From Ferribacterium limneticum (GTDB taxonomy: Bacteria > Pseudomonadota > Gammaproteobacteria > Burkholderiales > Rhodocyclaceae): a stretch of DNA of 64,000 nt. The DNA lies in NCBI RefSeq assembly GCF_020510565.1, contig NZ_CP075189.1:2092501-2156500 (forward strand), given 5' to 3'. The first letter of the stretch is position 1. Each line of letters begins with the position of its first letter. The notes beneath the pieces were generated by a model. The model ran no database searches. It was given only the letters and a program-made list of their open reading frames with translations, and was not told where the DNA came from. The translations under genes were made by a program, and so were the position numbers. Shown piece by piece: positions 1-8,879 of the stretch.

Positions 1-171
1 GCCGAGCTTTTCGTGGATGGCGGCCAGCACGTTGAGCCAGTCCATCGAATCCAGATCGATCTGGCTGCGCAGGGGCTTGTCGGGGATGATCTTCGTCGGA
101 TCGACTTCCGGGGCCAGGCGCTTGACGATGGCGAGCACGGCCGTGCGGATTTGTTCTTGTTGCTGACTCAT
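1..171 (-). CDS. Acyl carrier protein, N-terminal part (cut by window edge)
   Basis: The first 57 codons of an acyl carrier protein are present; the rest lies beyond base 1. The motif D-S-M-D contains the serine expected to carry the 4'-phosphopantetheine arm, within the helix II signature [10 protein letters not shown]. The start ATG overlaps the stop of the upstream acyl-CoA synthetase (ATGA), so the two are translationally coupled. An ACP paired with an AMP-forming ligase suggests that an acyl group is activated and loaded for a dedicated lipid or secondary pathway rather than for bulk fatty-acid synthesis. The pathway itself is not visible. Confidence 0.85.
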   Translation of the reverse strand, partial: MSQQQEQIRTAVLAIVKRLAPEVDPTKIIPDKPLRSQIDLDSMDWLNVLAAIHEKLG

Positions 172-1916
172 TTTTTCTCCCGCTGCGCCTCGGCTTGTTC
201 CAGCGTCGAACTGTCGCCTTCGGGCAGTCCGAGTTCCCTTGCCTTGAGGAGCCGGCGCATGATTTTTCCACTTCGAGTATGTGGCAGCGCCGGCATGAAT
301 GCAATTTCCTTCGGTGCCACGGCTGCCCCGAGCCGCCGACGGGCGTGGCCCATCAATTCGAGGCGTAGCTCTTCGCTCGGCGCGATCTGGTGCTTGAGGA
401 CGACGAAGGCCTTGATCACCTCGCCGGCCAGCGCATCCGGCTTGCCGATGACGCCCGCCTCGGCGACCGCCGGGTGTTCCATCAACACGCTCTCGACCTC
501 GAACGAGCCGATCAGATGGCCGGACGACTTGATCACATCGTCGCTGCGGCCGACGAACCAAAAGTAGCCATCGGCATCGCGCCGGACCAGATCGCCGGTC
601 AGGTAGAGATGGCCGGCAAAGCACTCGCGGTAGCGCTCGGGTTGGTTCAGATAGCCGCGAAACATCGACGGCCAGCCGGTTTCCAGCGCCAGTTCGCCGA
701 CCGTTTCAGGCGTCTCGATCACCGTCACCGGCTCGCCCGCCTGGTGGCGGACGACATGGGCGGCAATGCCCGGCAGCGGGCGGCCCATCGAGCCGGGCTT
801 GATGTCCTGGGCGGCGGTGTTAGCGATCATGATGCCGCCGGTTTCGCTCTGCCACCAGTTGTCGTGAATCGGCCGGCCGAAGGCTTCCAGGCCCCAGCAC
901 ACCGCTTCCGGGTTGAGCGCCTCGCCAACGCTGGCGATGAAGCGCAGGTCGGGAAAACGGTGGCCGGCAAACAGTTCGGGTCCGGCTTTCATGAGCAGCC
1001 GGATCGCCGTCGGCGCGGTGTACCAGACATTGACCCGCTCGTTTTCGAGAATGTGAATCCAGCGCAGCGGGTCGAAATCGGCCTCATCGACAATGCTGGT
1101 CACGCCCAGCACCAGCGGCGCGATGATCCCGTACGAGGTGCCGGTCACCCAGCCCGGATCGGCCGTGCACCAGAACACGTCGTCCGGCTGCAGGTCGAGC
1201 GCAGTTCGCGCCGTGGCGTAGTGGGTCAGGACGGCGCCGTGCACGTGAATGGCCCCCTTCGGCAGGCCGGTCGTGCCGCTCGTGAAATGCAGCAGGGCCG
1301 GGTCTTCCGGGCCGGTCGGCACGAGCGCCGGAGTGTCGGGGGCGGCGGCGAGCAGGGCGTGCAGGTCCAGCGTATCCGCAAATGCGCCGGCGCCGAGGTC
1401 ATCGACCAGCAGCACATGCTGGAGCGAAGGGAGTTCCGGGCGAAGTGCCGCGACCTTGCGCTGATAGGCGCTGGCCGTGGTAACCAGCACCTTGCCGGCC
1501 GCCTGGGCGATGCGGCTGCGAATCGGCTCAGGGCCGAAAGACTGAAAAAGCGGTGAGACGACAGCGCCGATCTTGAGCGCACCGAGCACGGCGACGTAAA
1601 GCTCGCAGATGCGGCCGCAGAGCACGAATACGCAATCACCTTTCGCCACGCCCAGCGACTTGAGCGCGTTGCCGAAACGGTCAGTCAGCTCGGCGAGTTC
1701 CCTATAGCTGACGTCACGGGCGCTGCCATCGGCGCCCAGAAAGCGGAAGGCAGTTTTCCCTGCACGGGCCGAATGGGCATGGCGGTCGACAGCCAACTGA
1801 GCAATGTTGATCTCGCCATCCGGGGCGATGCCAAGTTCGCAAGCAACCTCAGCCCAAGAGAATGCGGTATCGGTACGCGCATCAGCAAACAGTTTTCGAA
1901 TTAACGCCGGCTTCAT
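168..1916 (-). CDS. AMP-forming acyl-CoA synthetase (acetyl-CoA synthetase-like)
   Basis: This 582-residue ANL-superfamily enzyme forms an acyl-adenylate and then a thioester. The P-loop signature [15 protein letters not shown] lies near residues 210-225. The acetyl-CoA-synthetase-like block [12 protein letters not shown] follows, then [20 protein letters not shown] with the hinge aspartate, and [14 protein letters not shown]. The catalytic lysine motif TRSGKIMRR is near the C terminus. The length fits the short/medium-chain acyl-CoA synthetase group. It overlaps the downstream ACP gene by 4 bp, so a carrier-protein thioester product is possible. The substrate cannot be read from the sequence. 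Confidence 0.88.
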   Translation of the reverse strand: MKPALIRKLFADARTDTAFSWAEVACELGIAPDGEINIAQLAVDRHAHSARAGKTAFRFLGADGSARDVSYRELAELTDRFGNALKSLGVAKGDCVFVLCGRICELYVAVLGALKIGAVVSPLFQSFGPEPIRSRIAQAAGKVLVTTASAYQRKVAALRPELPSLQHVLLVDDLGAGAFADTLDLHALLAAAPDTPALVPTGPEDPALLHFTSGTTGLPKGAIHVHGAVLTHYATARTALDLQPDDVFWCTADPGWVTGTSYGIIAPLVLGVTSIVDEADFDPLRWIHILENERVNVWYTAPTAIRLLMKAGPELFAGHRFPDLRFIASVGEALNPEAVCWGLEAFGRPIHDNWWQSETGGIMIANTAAQDIKPGSMGRPLPGIAAHVVRHQAGEPVTVIETPETVGELALETGWPSMFRGYLNQPERYRECFAGHLYLTGDLVRRDADGYFWFVGRSDDVIKSSGHLIGSFEVESVLMEHPAVAEAGVIGKPDALAGEVIKAFVVLKHQIAPSEELRLELMGHARRRLGAAVAPKEIAFMPALPHTRSGKIMRRLLKARELGLPEGDSSTLEQAEAQREKK

Positions 1917-2065
1917 CGGAGATTCCGCAGGGGGTATGCCACGAGATTCTGCGCTGCGCCATCGGCATCCGCAATGATGGTGCTCATGCGGGAGCGAAAT
2001 GGAGTCCGTTCGGACGTGAAGGCGAGCAACGCTACCGTCGCGACCAAAGCGATCCGTGGAATCGC

Positions 2066-2106
2066 CATTTCAAATTCGGGCGTTTTTTCCTGTTGACCGT
2101 GGAAAT
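2066..2106 (+). repeat. 41-bp dispersed repeat, copy 1 (intergenic)
   Basis: This is one of seven copies in the window of a 41-bp unit that begins CATTTCAAAT and ends GTTGACCGTGGAAAT. Copies share T- and A-rich first halves and the core CGGTTGACCGTGG (here CTGTTGACCGTGG). This copy lies in the 689-bp gene-free stretch between the acyl-CoA synthetase and the PEP-CTERM gene. Confidence 0.8.
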
Positions 2107-2292
2107 GCTCATCGGACGGTTCGTCGGCCTGACCTTCCGTTGGCCTGACGAGCAGTGTCGGGCGGCAATGTGCCAGTCAATTGCCGTTCAGTCGAATATC
2201 GCTTTGAGCCGCTGCTTATCGATTCGGCGAAGGAAAACTGGCGACCCAAAGCGGAAGTAGCCATTTCAGACCCTAAGGCAGCATTGCAGCGC

Positions 2293-2412
2293 TTAGCCTT
2301 GGTGGGTGAGGTGCCTTGAAAAATGGGCTTGCCTGAGGTCGCAATTGAGCCGTTCTTCCGGATTCAACTCAGGGCTGTAACTGGGCAGATTGAACAACGC
2401 GACTTTGTTCAG
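2293..2412 (-). pseudogene. IS630-family transposase C-terminal remnant
   Basis: On the minus strand this short stretch encodes KVALFNLPSYSPELNPEERL, the signature around the last acidic residue of the IS630/Tc1 DDE transposase fold. No start, no upstream catalytic domain and no terminal inverted repeats are visible, and the frame stops at 2293. It is the tail of a decayed insertion sequence. The rest of 1917-2605 contains only repeat copy 1 and the sigma-54 promoter. Confidence 0.6.
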
Positions 2413-2538
2413 GTGCCCGCGTGCCGAGAAACCATTATGTCGAATATTTTTACACACGCCCCACTATGGACCATTGCTAGTTTGCAAATGCACCCATAGC
2501 CGATTGTTTCTTAAGGAATGTTAATGCGGCGTAAAAAA

Positions 2539-2553
2539 TGGTGCGGTAATTGC
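2539..2553 (+). promoter_or_regulatory. Candidate sigma-54 (-24/-12) promoter for the PEP-CTERM gene
   Basis: The sequence TGGTGCGGTAATTGC matches the RpoN consensus TGGCACG-N4-TTGC at 9 of 11 fixed positions, with GG and GC separated by exactly 10 nt. It ends 52 bp before the ATG at 2606, leaving a leader of about 40 nt. PEP-CTERM genes in several betaproteobacteria are known to depend on RpoN with PrsR, which agrees with this reading. Confidence 0.6.
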
Positions 2554-2605
2554 CTATGGGCATTGCACCAGATCTCATCTCAATGATTCAAAAAAGAGGT
2601 CTTAC

Positions 2606-3226
2606 ATGAAAACACAACGAATTTCTCGGACACTCAAAACGGCGACGATTGCCGCCGCCCTTGCTTTCAGCGCCGCCAGCGCTCACGCCGGGTTCATCGA
2701 CTTCGAAGCTGATACCCTTGGCACCAAGGCTAACGGGTTTACATCGGCTTCTGACGCCGGAGTGCACTTCACCGATACCATCGGCACCAACCTTCAAGTC
2801 CAACCCGACCAGGCTGTAGGCAACCGGCTGCTGTATGCCTTCAACGACGATGCCAGCCGCATCCTAATTAACTTCGATTCGGCAATGAATTCGCTGTCGC
2901 TCTTCTTTGGCAACGATGATTTCTGCTGTACGGCAGTTGGCGACCGCGCATGGCTTGAGTTGTTTTCCAGCGCGACTTCGGTAGGCCTGTTCAGCGTAGT
3001 GATGAACCGCAACGATTTAACCGACCAGTCCATCAGTGGCAATGCGGCAAGCTTTGACAGTGCGATTTTTTGGTATGGCAACTCCACCGGCACTCCGATC
3101 GACCTAATCGAGGGGATCGACAATCTGTCGTTTACCAGCGCTGCTGCGGTCCCAGAACCGGCATCGCTGGCGCTGCTCGGCATCGGCCTTGCTGGTCTCG
3201 GCGCCATGCGCCGTCGCAAAGCCTGA
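2606..3226 (+). CDS. PEP-CTERM sorting-domain protein
   Basis: This is a 206-residue exported protein. Residues 1-28 form a signal peptide ending ASAHA. The middle is a beta-rich domain containing FIDFEADTLGTKANGF and a CC pair, of unknown function. The C terminus carries the full PEP-CTERM signal: VPEPASLALLGIGLAG (PEP motif plus transmembrane helix), then MRRRKA. Exosortase is expected to cleave or anchor it at the cell surface, often linked to exopolysaccharide; an eps/exosortase locus lies 55 kb downstream. A near-consensus sigma-54 promoter precedes the gene and a strong hairpin terminator follows it, so it is monocistronic. Confidence 0.85.
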   Translation: MKTQRISRTLKTATIAAALAFSAASAHAGFIDFEADTLGTKANGFTSASDAGVHFTDTIGTNLQVQPDQAVGNRLLYAFNDDASRILINFDSAMNSLSLFFGNDDFCCTAVGDRAWLELFSSATSVGLFSVVMNRNDLTDQSISGNAASFDSAIFWYGNSTGTPIDLIEGIDNLSFTSAAAVPEPASLALLGIGLAGLGAMRRRKA

Positions 3227-3245
3227 TCAGCCAGGCACCCTAGTC

Positions 3246-3270
3246 GGCGGCCACGGGCCGCCGTCTTTTA
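3246..3270 (+). terminator. Rho-independent terminator after the PEP-CTERM gene
   Basis: A perfect 7-bp GC stem, GGCGGCC-ACG-GGCCGCC, is followed by GTCTTTTATT. It lies 20 bp past the stop codon at 3226. Confidence 0.75.
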
Positions 3271-3397
3271 TTCTACAGCTTCGGGCAGCCATCGACGTCC
3301 AGCGAAAGTAGCTATGCTTGATTCAAAGAATTAGCAATTACGCCGTTTCGCCGTGCTGCGTACAGGCGACGATGTTTCAATGACGCTGACAGCCAAA

Positions 3398-3650
3398 GGG
3401 GCATGAGCAGCGTAAGGATTCTCGATGGCGATCGGCTGGCCGTCCGCCGCACCGCGGAGGCGCGCAGCGGACAGATTTGCTCACCCGCTTGGTGGTCAAG
3501 GTGACGATGAAACATCTCAAGCGCCGGGGCCGCCGCGTCGAGTTAATTTCGGAGAATCCTTATTACGCGCCTATGGTGTGGATTGTCAGGCTGCCGACTG
3601 AAAGCCTCGAGGTCGGGTTAATTCGGGGTGACCGGGCGTTGAGAAGACCC
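3398..3650 (+). pseudogene. Broken LexA/S24-family repressor, C-terminal fragment
   Basis: In one frame 3399-3480 reads GMSSVRILDGDRLAVRRTAE and then ARSGQI, the region around the catalytic serine and following strand of LexA-type S24 peptidases. A shift near 3480 leads into a second frame reading LTRLVVKVTMKHLKRRGRRV, then ELISENPYYAPM and finally VGLIRGDRAL. These match the catalytic-lysine strand and the C terminus of LexA. No DNA-binding domain, intact frame or start is present. It is the decayed tail of a second lexA-like gene or a phage repressor. The remainder of 3271-3788 shows nothing else. Confidence 0.55.
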
Positions 3651-3788
3651 TCCCGTGGCTTGCTCCGTGCCGGCGCCTATTGAGTGATCGGCGGGTAACC
3701 GGCCTTTTGCTGCCCGAGTCGGACCACAGGCTCAATGTCGGCAAAGGCAGACAAGCCGTTGTTCGCCCTAGAGCCCCCGAGAAATCCC

Positions 3789-3829
3789 CATTTCAAATTT
3801 GCCCGTTTTTTCCGGTTGACCGTAGGAAT
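3789..3829 (+). repeat. 41-bp dispersed repeat, copy 2 (just past pqqE)
   Basis: This copy starts CATTTCAAAT and has the core CCGGTTGACCGTAGG. It ends 14 bp from the 3' end of pqqE, on the opposite strand to the pqq genes, so any hairpin function would act at the end of the pqq transcript. Confidence 0.8.
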
Positions 3830-3843
3830 GGCCAACAAGCCAG

Positions 3844-4989
3844 TCAGGCGCTTGATTCCGACGCTTCCGCTTCCTCGATCAGTCGCCGGCTTTCTTTGGG
3901 ATCGCGAAAAATAAGCGGCTGTGTCTGGCGGTCCGGGTTCGTGGTGTTTTCAAGCGCCGCGCTGACGATTTCATGGTGCGGGCTTTTCGGGCAGACCGGG
4001 TCGGCTGCGTCTGCATCGCCGGCCAGCAGGTAGGCCTGGCAGCGGCAGCCGCCAAGGTCTTCTTCCTTGTGGTCGCAGTCGCGGCAGGGTTTTTTCATCC
4101 AACCGGTGCCGCGGTAGTGGTTGAAGCCTTCCGATTCATGCCAGATTTCGCGCAGGCTGCTGTCGCGGACGTTCGGGAAGCTCAGGCCGGGTAGCATGCG
4201 GGCGGTGTGGCAGGGCAGGGCGGTGCCGTCGGGCGTAACGGTCAGGAAGACGTTGCCCCAGCCGTTCATGCATTTCTTGGGCTTGCCTTCGTGGTAGTCG
4301 GGGACGACGAAAAGGATGCGCATGCGCTCGGCGAGCTTTTCCTTCCATTCGTTGGTGACGGCTTCGGCGCGGCGCAGTTGTTCGCGTGACGGCATGAGCT
4401 GGTCGCGGTTGAGCAGCGCCCAGGAGTAGTACTGGGCGTTGGCCAGTTCGAGGTATTCGGCGCCGAGGGCGTCGGCCATTTCGATGATGCGGCCGATGTG
4501 CTCGATGTTGAGGCGATGGATGACGACGTTCATGACCATTGGCCAGCCACGCGCCTTGATCATTTCGCCGACCTTTTGCTTGAGGTCGAAGGTGCGGGTG
4601 TGGGTCAGGAAATCGTTGACCTCTTTGCTCGAATCCTGGAAGGAGAGCTGGATGTGGTCGAGGCCCGCTGCCTTGAAGGCGTCGAGGCGGGCTTCGGTGA
4701 GGCCGACGCCGGAAGTGATCAGGTTGGTGTAGTAGCCGAGCTGGCGGGCTTCGCCGATGAGTATCTCTAAATCGTCGCGCAGCAGCGGTTCGCCGCCGGA
4801 AAAACCGCACTGCACGGCGCCGAGTTCGCGCCCTTCGCGCAGGACGCGCAGCCAGTCGTCGGTGCTCAGTTCGGCTTCGTGCTTGGCGAAATCGACCGGG
4901 TTGTAGCAGAACACGCAGTGCAGCGGGCAGCGGTAGGTGACTTCGGCCAGCAGCCACATCGGCGGGCCGATTTTGGCCGGGGCGTTCAT
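3844..4989 (-). CDS. pqqE: PqqA peptide cyclase, radical SAM enzyme PqqE
   Basis: This 381-residue radical SAM/SPASM enzyme makes the carbon-carbon bond between the conserved Glu and Tyr of PqqA, the first step of pyrroloquinoline quinone (PQQ) synthesis. The SAM cluster motif CPLHCVFCYNP (Cx3Cx2C) is near residues 20-30, followed by FSGGEPLLR. The C terminus has the cysteine-rich SPASM region (CHTARMLPG, CRDCDHKEEDLGGCRCQAY, DPVCPKSPHH) for auxiliary Fe-S clusters. The start ATG overlaps the pqqD stop (ATGA). It is last in the operon pqqABCDE. Length and motifs are complete, so an active enzyme is expected. Confidence 0.97.
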   Translation of the reverse strand: MNAPAKIGPPMWLLAEVTYRCPLHCVFCYNPVDFAKHEAELSTDDWLRVLREGRELGAVQCGFSGGEPLLRDDLEILIGEARQLGYYTNLITSGVGLTEARLDAFKAAGLDHIQLSFQDSSKEVNDFLTHTRTFDLKQKVGEMIKARGWPMVMNVVIHRLNIEHIGRIIEMADALGAEYLELANAQYYSWALLNRDQLMPSREQLRRAEAVTNEWKEKLAERMRILFVVPDYHEGKPKKCMNGWGNVFLTVTPDGTALPCHTARMLPGLSFPNVRDSSLREIWHESEGFNHYRGTGWMKKPCRDCDHKEEDLGGCRCQAYLLAGDADAADPVCPKSPHHEIVSAALENTTNPDRQTQPLIFRDPKESRRLIEEAEASESSA

Positions 4990-5261
4990 GCGGTGGCTCC
5001 GGTTTCAAGGCGCAGCCAGCGTTTTTCGATGGCCATGGCGAGAAAGGCCTCGACGTCGCCGCGCAAGCCGTTGGCTGAAAATGCCGCTTCAAGGTCGGCG
5101 ACGATGGCCGCGACATCGCGCTGGCCGTCGCAGCGGGCGAGGATCTCGCCGCCGCTCTGGTTGAGCTTGATCATCCCTTCCGGATAGAGCAGCACGTGGC
5201 ATTCCTGCGCCGGCTCCCACTGAAAGCGGAAGCCGTGGCCGAGGCGCGGCGTGCCGTCCAT
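4986..5261 (-). CDS. pqqD: PQQ biosynthesis peptide chaperone PqqD
   Basis: This 91-residue RRE-type protein binds the PqqA precursor and presents it to PqqE. The chosen start, [11 protein letters not shown], overlaps the pqqC stop by one base (TGATG). A longer frame reaching 5333 would lie inside pqqC and is unlikely. The typical signatures FRFQWEPAQECHVLLYPEG and KLNQSGGEIL are present, followed by the helical C-terminal half. The tight overlaps with pqqC and pqqE indicate coupled translation of the peptide-handling proteins. Confidence 0.95.
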   Translation of the reverse strand: MDGTPRLGHGFRFQWEPAQECHVLLYPEGMIKLNQSGGEILARCDGQRDVAAIVADLEAAFSANGLRGDVEAFLAMAIEKRWLRLETGATA

Positions 5262-6052
5262 CAGGCTACTTTCCGTTCGGCGGTAACCCCGTTGGTGCCG
5301 TAGTGCTGGCCCATGGCATCGTTCATCGACCACAGGATGTCGAGCTTGAACTTGAGAATCTGCACGGCGCGTTCCTGCATGGCGCGGGTGCGGAAGTAGT
5401 CGAGCGTGACATTGAGGCCCTGGATCACGTCACGCGGCGCCTGGCTGGTACGGTTGCGGAAATACTGCAGGCCGGACGACTCGATCCACGGGTAGTGCCC
5501 GGGCCAGGTGGCCAGGCGCTGGAGGTGGATGACCGGGGCGAACAGTTCAGTCAGCGACGAGCAGACAGCCTCCTGCCACGGGGCGCGACGGGCGAAGTTG
5601 ATGTAGGCGTCGACGGCGAAGCGGACGCCGGGCAGCACGTGGCGCAGGTCGACAATTTCCTCGCGGGTCAGGCCGACGGATTCGCCTAGGCGTATCCAGG
5701 CTTCGATGCCGCCGGCGTCGACCATTTTTTCGCCATTGGGCAGGCCGTATTCGAAGCCGTCGTGGTCGAGGATGCGCTGCACCCAGCCGCGGCGCACTTC
5801 GCGGTCCGGGCAGTTGGCCATGATCGCCGCATCCTTCACCGGAATGGCGATCTGGTAGTAGTAGCGGTTGGCGACCCAGCCGCGAATCTGCTCGGGTGTG
5901 GCGTGGCCGGTGTTGAGCATGACGTTGAACGGATGGTGGATGTGATAGGCCTTGCCGTTCTCGCGCAGCTGCGCCTCGAACTCCTCGCGGCTCCAGGCCG
6001 GGCGGCCGTCGTCGGCGTCGTGGGATTCGGCAAGGATGTCGGCTCGGATCAT
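5261..6052 (-). CDS. pqqC: Pyrroloquinoline-quinone synthase PqqC
   Basis: This 263-residue cofactorless oxidase catalyses the last step of PQQ synthesis, an eight-electron oxidation with ring closure. Characteristic segments are [16 protein letters not shown] near the N terminus, [19 protein letters not shown] and [20 protein letters not shown]. The chosen ATG at 6052 follows a GAGAGA ribosome-binding stretch and lies 13 bp after the pqqB stop. An upstream frame extension to 6103 would overlap pqqB and lacks family similarity. Its stop overlaps the pqqD start. Confidence 0.96.
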   Translation of the reverse strand: MIRADILAESHDADDGRPAWSREEFEAQLRENGKAYHIHHPFNVMLNTGHATPEQIRGWVANRYYYQIAIPVKDAAIMANCPDREVRRGWVQRILDHDGFEYGLPNGEKMVDAGGIEAWIRLGESVGLTREEIVDLRHVLPGVRFAVDAYINFARRAPWQEAVCSSLTELFAPVIHLQRLATWPGHYPWIESSGLQYFRNRTSQAPRDVIQGLNVTLDYFRTRAMQERAVQILKFKLDILWSMNDAMGQHYGTNGVTAERKVA

Positions 6053-6065
6053 GGTTGTCTCTCGT

Positions 6066-6986
6066 TTAAATGGTGATGCGGGTGCCGTCTTCGGCGACTT
6101 CAATGCCGCGCCGGGTCAGTTCGGCGCGCTGCGGCGAGTTTTCGTCGAGGATGGGATTGGTGTTGTTGATGTGGATGAGTATCTTGCGCACATGTTTCGG
6201 CAGCTCGTCCAGCCAGTCCATCATGCCGCCGGGGCCGGATTGCGGCAGGTGGCCGATGTCGCGGGCGGTCTTGGTGGACAGGCCGGCGACGATCATTTCA
6301 TCGTCGGTCCAGAATGTGCCGTCGACCATCACGCAGTCGGCTTCGGCCATGCGGGCGAAGACTTCCGGCGTGCGGGCGCCGAGGCCTGGGGCGTAGAACA
6401 GTTTGTGGCCGCTGCGCTGGTCGGTGATGCTGACGCCGACGTTGTCGCCGTCCACCGAGGCCTCGCGGTGCGGCGAGTAGGGCGCCGCTTTGCTGGACAG
6501 CGGCAGCACGGAGAATTCGAGGCCGGGTACTTTGGGCATGGCGAAGGGCGTGCCGTCGAGCGGGATGTCGTGGCGGTCAACGCCGCAATAGTGTTCCAGC
6601 ACCTTGAGCACCGGGTTGCCGGTGGTCAGGTCTTCGTAGACCGGCTCGGCGCACCACAGTCGCATCTTCGATTTCTGCTCGCGCAGCATGAAGAGGCCGG
6701 TAGCGTGGTCGATCTGGCCATCGACGAGCAGGATGCCGCCGATGCCGGTGTCGCGCAGGGCGCGGTTCGGCTGCAATTCGGGGGTGGCCTTGATTTGTTG
6801 CAGGATGTCGGGCGAGGCGTTGAGCAAGGCCCAGTCCTGGCCATCGTCGGTGCTGACGCAGATTGATGACTGGGTGCGCGGTTTGGCGCGGACGCTACCG
6901 TCGCGCAGGCCGGCGCAATTGCGGCAGTTGCAGTTCCACTGCGGAAAGCCGCCGCCGGCGGAGGCGCCGAGAATGATCAGTTTCAT
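6066..6986 (-). CDS. pqqB: PQQ biosynthesis protein PqqB (metallo-beta-lactamase fold)
   Basis: This 306-residue protein starts [20 protein letters not shown], the family hallmark, with the Cys-rich [12 protein letters not shown] just after it. It belongs to the metallo-beta-lactamase superfamily and is proposed to hydroxylate or otherwise process the crosslinked Glu-Tyr intermediate. The segment [18 protein letters not shown] contains the expected DH pair, and TFWTDDEMI and [10 protein letters not shown] lie towards the C terminus. It is second in the operon, 51 bp after pqqA. Confidence 0.96.
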   Translation of the reverse strand: MKLIILGASAGGGFPQWNCNCRNCAGLRDGSVRAKPRTQSSICVSTDDGQDWALLNASPDILQQIKATPELQPNRALRDTGIGGILLVDGQIDHATGLFMLREQKSKMRLWCAEPVYEDLTTGNPVLKVLEHYCGVDRHDIPLDGTPFAMPKVPGLEFSVLPLSSKAAPYSPHREASVDGDNVGVSITDQRSGHKLFYAPGLGARTPEVFARMAEADCVMVDGTFWTDDEMIVAGLSTKTARDIGHLPQSGPGGMMDWLDELPKHVRKILIHINNTNPILDENSPQRAELTRRGIEVAEDGTRITI

Positions 6987-7037
6987 GATTGTTTGGAGCC
7001 GCCATCGCCAGCCGGGGCCGCGATGACGGCGCGTCCC

Positions 7038-7112
7038 TTAGCGGGCGGCGATGTACATCGTGATTTCGAAGCCGAAGCGGAAGTCACAAGCGGTCGGGGT
7101 TTCCCATTTCAT
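7038..7112 (-). CDS. pqqA: PQQ precursor peptide PqqA (24 residues)
   Basis: This is a 24-residue ribosomally made precursor, too short for most ORF thresholds. The peptide begins MKWETPTACDFRFGFE and ends ITMYIAAR. Glu16 and Tyr20, spaced E-x3-Y, are the two residues fused into PQQ. A CGGAG ribosome-binding site lies about 9 nt upstream of the ATG. It is the first gene of the pqqABCDE operon; the 51-bp gap to pqqB is typical and may let the short message be made in excess. Confidence 0.95.
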   Translation of the reverse strand: MKWETPTACDFRFGFEITMYIAAR

Positions 7113-7249
7113 TTAGATAGTCTCCGTTATGGATTGAACGTCCGGCGGCACCTGCTGCCGGTTGTCCGCCGTTTTCAGCGATGCGGCAGACTGGATTGAA
7201 CTATCGCGCCGTAGCCGACTTGGCGCCCCGCGGGAATCATGAATTGGTC

Positions 7250-7266
7250 CTCATGATTTTCATGAG
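7250..7266. promoter_or_regulatory. Perfect inverted repeat between pqqA and the iminopeptidase
   Basis: CTCATGA-TTT-TCATGAG is a perfect 7-bp inverted repeat in the 205-bp region between the divergent pqqA and iminopeptidase genes. A half-site (AATCATGAATT) lies just upstream at 7236-7246. It could be an operator, but no regulator is identifiable. Confidence 0.35.
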
Positions 7267-7317
7267 ATTCCGGTGGCGCCTGTCTGGGAGGCGTTGTCGA
7301 TGGTTAGAATGGCCGGC

Positions 7318-8277
7318 ATGTCTGCCACCGCCTTGCATACCTCGCCGCCACCGTTCGATAGCGGCTGGCTTCCGGTCTCCGGCGGCCATCGTCTTTACTA
7401 TGAACAGCGTGGTTTGCCGGAAGGCATCCCCGCGCTGATCCTGCACGGTGGCCCGGGCTCCGGCTGTTCGCCGGTCATGGCTGGCTTCTTCGATCCCGAG
7501 CGCTATCGCGTCATCCTGCTCGACCAGCGCGGTGCCGGAAAAAGCCTGCCGGCCGGATGCCGCGAGGAAAACACGACGCCAGCGCTGATCGACGACATCG
7601 AGGTGCTGCGCCGGCATCTGGGAATTGACCGCTGGCTGGTAGTGGGTGGCTCGTGGGGCGCCACGCTCGGCATTCTGTACGCCGCCGCACATCCTGGGCA
7701 GCTCAGCGGTCTGCTGCTGCGCAACCCTTTTCTGGCGCGGGCGGCCGATCTCGACTGGTTCTTCGGCGGCGCCCGCCAACGCCATCCTGAAGCGTGGCGG
7801 TTTTGGGCGGCGCTCGGTGCGCCGGAAGCGCCGGGCGCCATGTTGCCGTGGCTGGGTGAATGCTTCCGCTGCGCACCGCCATCAGAGTTGGTGGCGCATG
7901 TCGCCGCCTGGTATGTCTGGGAATGCGCCCTGGCCAAAATACCCAGCCGGTCTTTAAGTCAGGCCGATAGCGATGTGTTGCAGCTGCGCTACCGCCTGCA
8001 GCTCCATTATTTCCGGCACGCCTGCTTCATTGCGGAAGGCGGCCTGCTGGCCGCCGCCGAACGCATTGCGGCGGTGAATGTGCCAATCCACGTTGTGCAG
8101 GGCCTGGCCGACCACGTTTGTCCGGCCAGCGCGACGGCCGTCTTGCTGGAGCAACTACCGAATGCGGACTGCACCTGGGTCGAGGCTGTCGGGCACGATC
8201 CCTATGCTCCGGCAATGCAGACGGCGACACTTGGGCTGGTCGACTCCTTTGCGGCGCTTGGGCGGTTCACACCCTGA
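7318..8277 (+). CDS. Proline iminopeptidase-like alpha/beta hydrolase (S33)
   Basis: This 319-residue cytoplasmic peptidase of the S33 family removes N-terminal proline. The oxyanion-hole motif LHGGPGSGCSP is near residue 45, RVILLDQRGAGKS follows, and the nucleophile elbow VVGGSWGATLGILYA holds the catalytic serine. The acid lies in GLADHVCPA and the histidine in AVGHDPYAP. The ATG at 7318 gives the usual family length; in-frame starts at 7273 and 7300 would add unlikely residues. It stands alone, divergent from pqqA. Confidence 0.85.
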   Translation: MSATALHTSPPPFDSGWLPVSGGHRLYYEQRGLPEGIPALILHGGPGSGCSPVMAGFFDPERYRVILLDQRGAGKSLPAGCREENTTPALIDDIEVLRRHLGIDRWLVVGGSWGATLGILYAAAHPGQLSGLLLRNPFLARAADLDWFFGGARQRHPEAWRFWAALGAPEAPGAMLPWLGECFRCAPPSELVAHVAAWYVWECALAKIPSRSLSQADSDVLQLRYRLQLHYFRHACFIAEGGLLAAAERIAAVNVPIHVVQGLADHVCPASATAVLLEQLPNADCTWVEAVGHDPYAPAMQTATLGLVDSFAALGRFTP

Positions 8278-8408
8278 TCGGGATTGCGACAAAAATCTCG
8301 TCGCGATCTTGAAAAATAGCCTTCCTGTCATCATATCGGAGCAATGTATGCCTCTCGGAAACAGGGGACATTTGGCTGCGTCGCCTTGATTCAACTGGAG
8401 GCAGTACC

Positions 8409-8879
8409 TTGAAAAACTTGCTCTCGATCTTGCTGTTGTCCGGTGCGGCTTGCGCCTTCGCAGACACGAATCCTCGCCTGCTCGAACTGAAGGCCGAATA
8501 CAGTCAATTGCATGAGGAACAGCAATCGATGTACCAACAGTTCGAAATGGCCCAGGAGTTGCGTCGCAACGAACTGCGCGAGCGCCAGCCGCCGGCCGTC
8601 CAGGGGTTTTCGGCGCAGGGTAGCAACCCCGATGGCCAGGTATCGATCGATTTCAACGAAAACGCTCGCCGCCAGCTCGAAAAGCAGGACCGCCTGCATG
8701 CCTACGACCGCGAGATCAGTCAGACTCACGCCCGCTACATGGAACTCGCCGCCCGCAAGAAAGCCCTTCTCGACGAAATCAACGAGTTGGCGAAAGTGCC
8801 GGCCGAAACCGTTGAAGAGCCGGCGCCGGCAAAGTCACCGGCTCGCGCCAAAACCTCGCGCTCAAGTCGCGAGAAGTAA
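8409..8879 (+). CDS. Exported coiled-coil protein of unknown function
   Basis: This 156-residue protein has a signal peptide (MKNLLSILLLSGAACAFA). A long charged, Glu/Lys/Arg-rich helical stretch with heptad-like spacing follows, for example ELKAEYSQLHEEQQSMYQQF and RKKALLDEINELAK. The C-terminal tail is rich in Pro, Ala, Ser and Arg. A good GGAGG ribosome-binding site precedes the ATG. It is convergent with hpnE, with stop codons almost touching (8879 and 8880). I do not recognise a family; a periplasmic scaffold role would be a guess. Confidence 0.7.
   Translation: MKNLLSILLLSGAACAFADTNPRLLELKAEYSQLHEEQQSMYQQFEMAQELRRNELRERQPPAVQGFSAQGSNPDGQVSIDFNENARRQLEKQDRLHAYDREISQTHARYMELAARKKALLDEINELAKVPAETVEEPAPAKSPARAKTSRSSREK

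Noticed and set aside
3477..3683. 68-codon frame as an intact small gene
   Set aside because: It lacks a ribosome-binding site and matches only the tail of LexA-type proteins; better explained as the second half of a frameshifted remnant.
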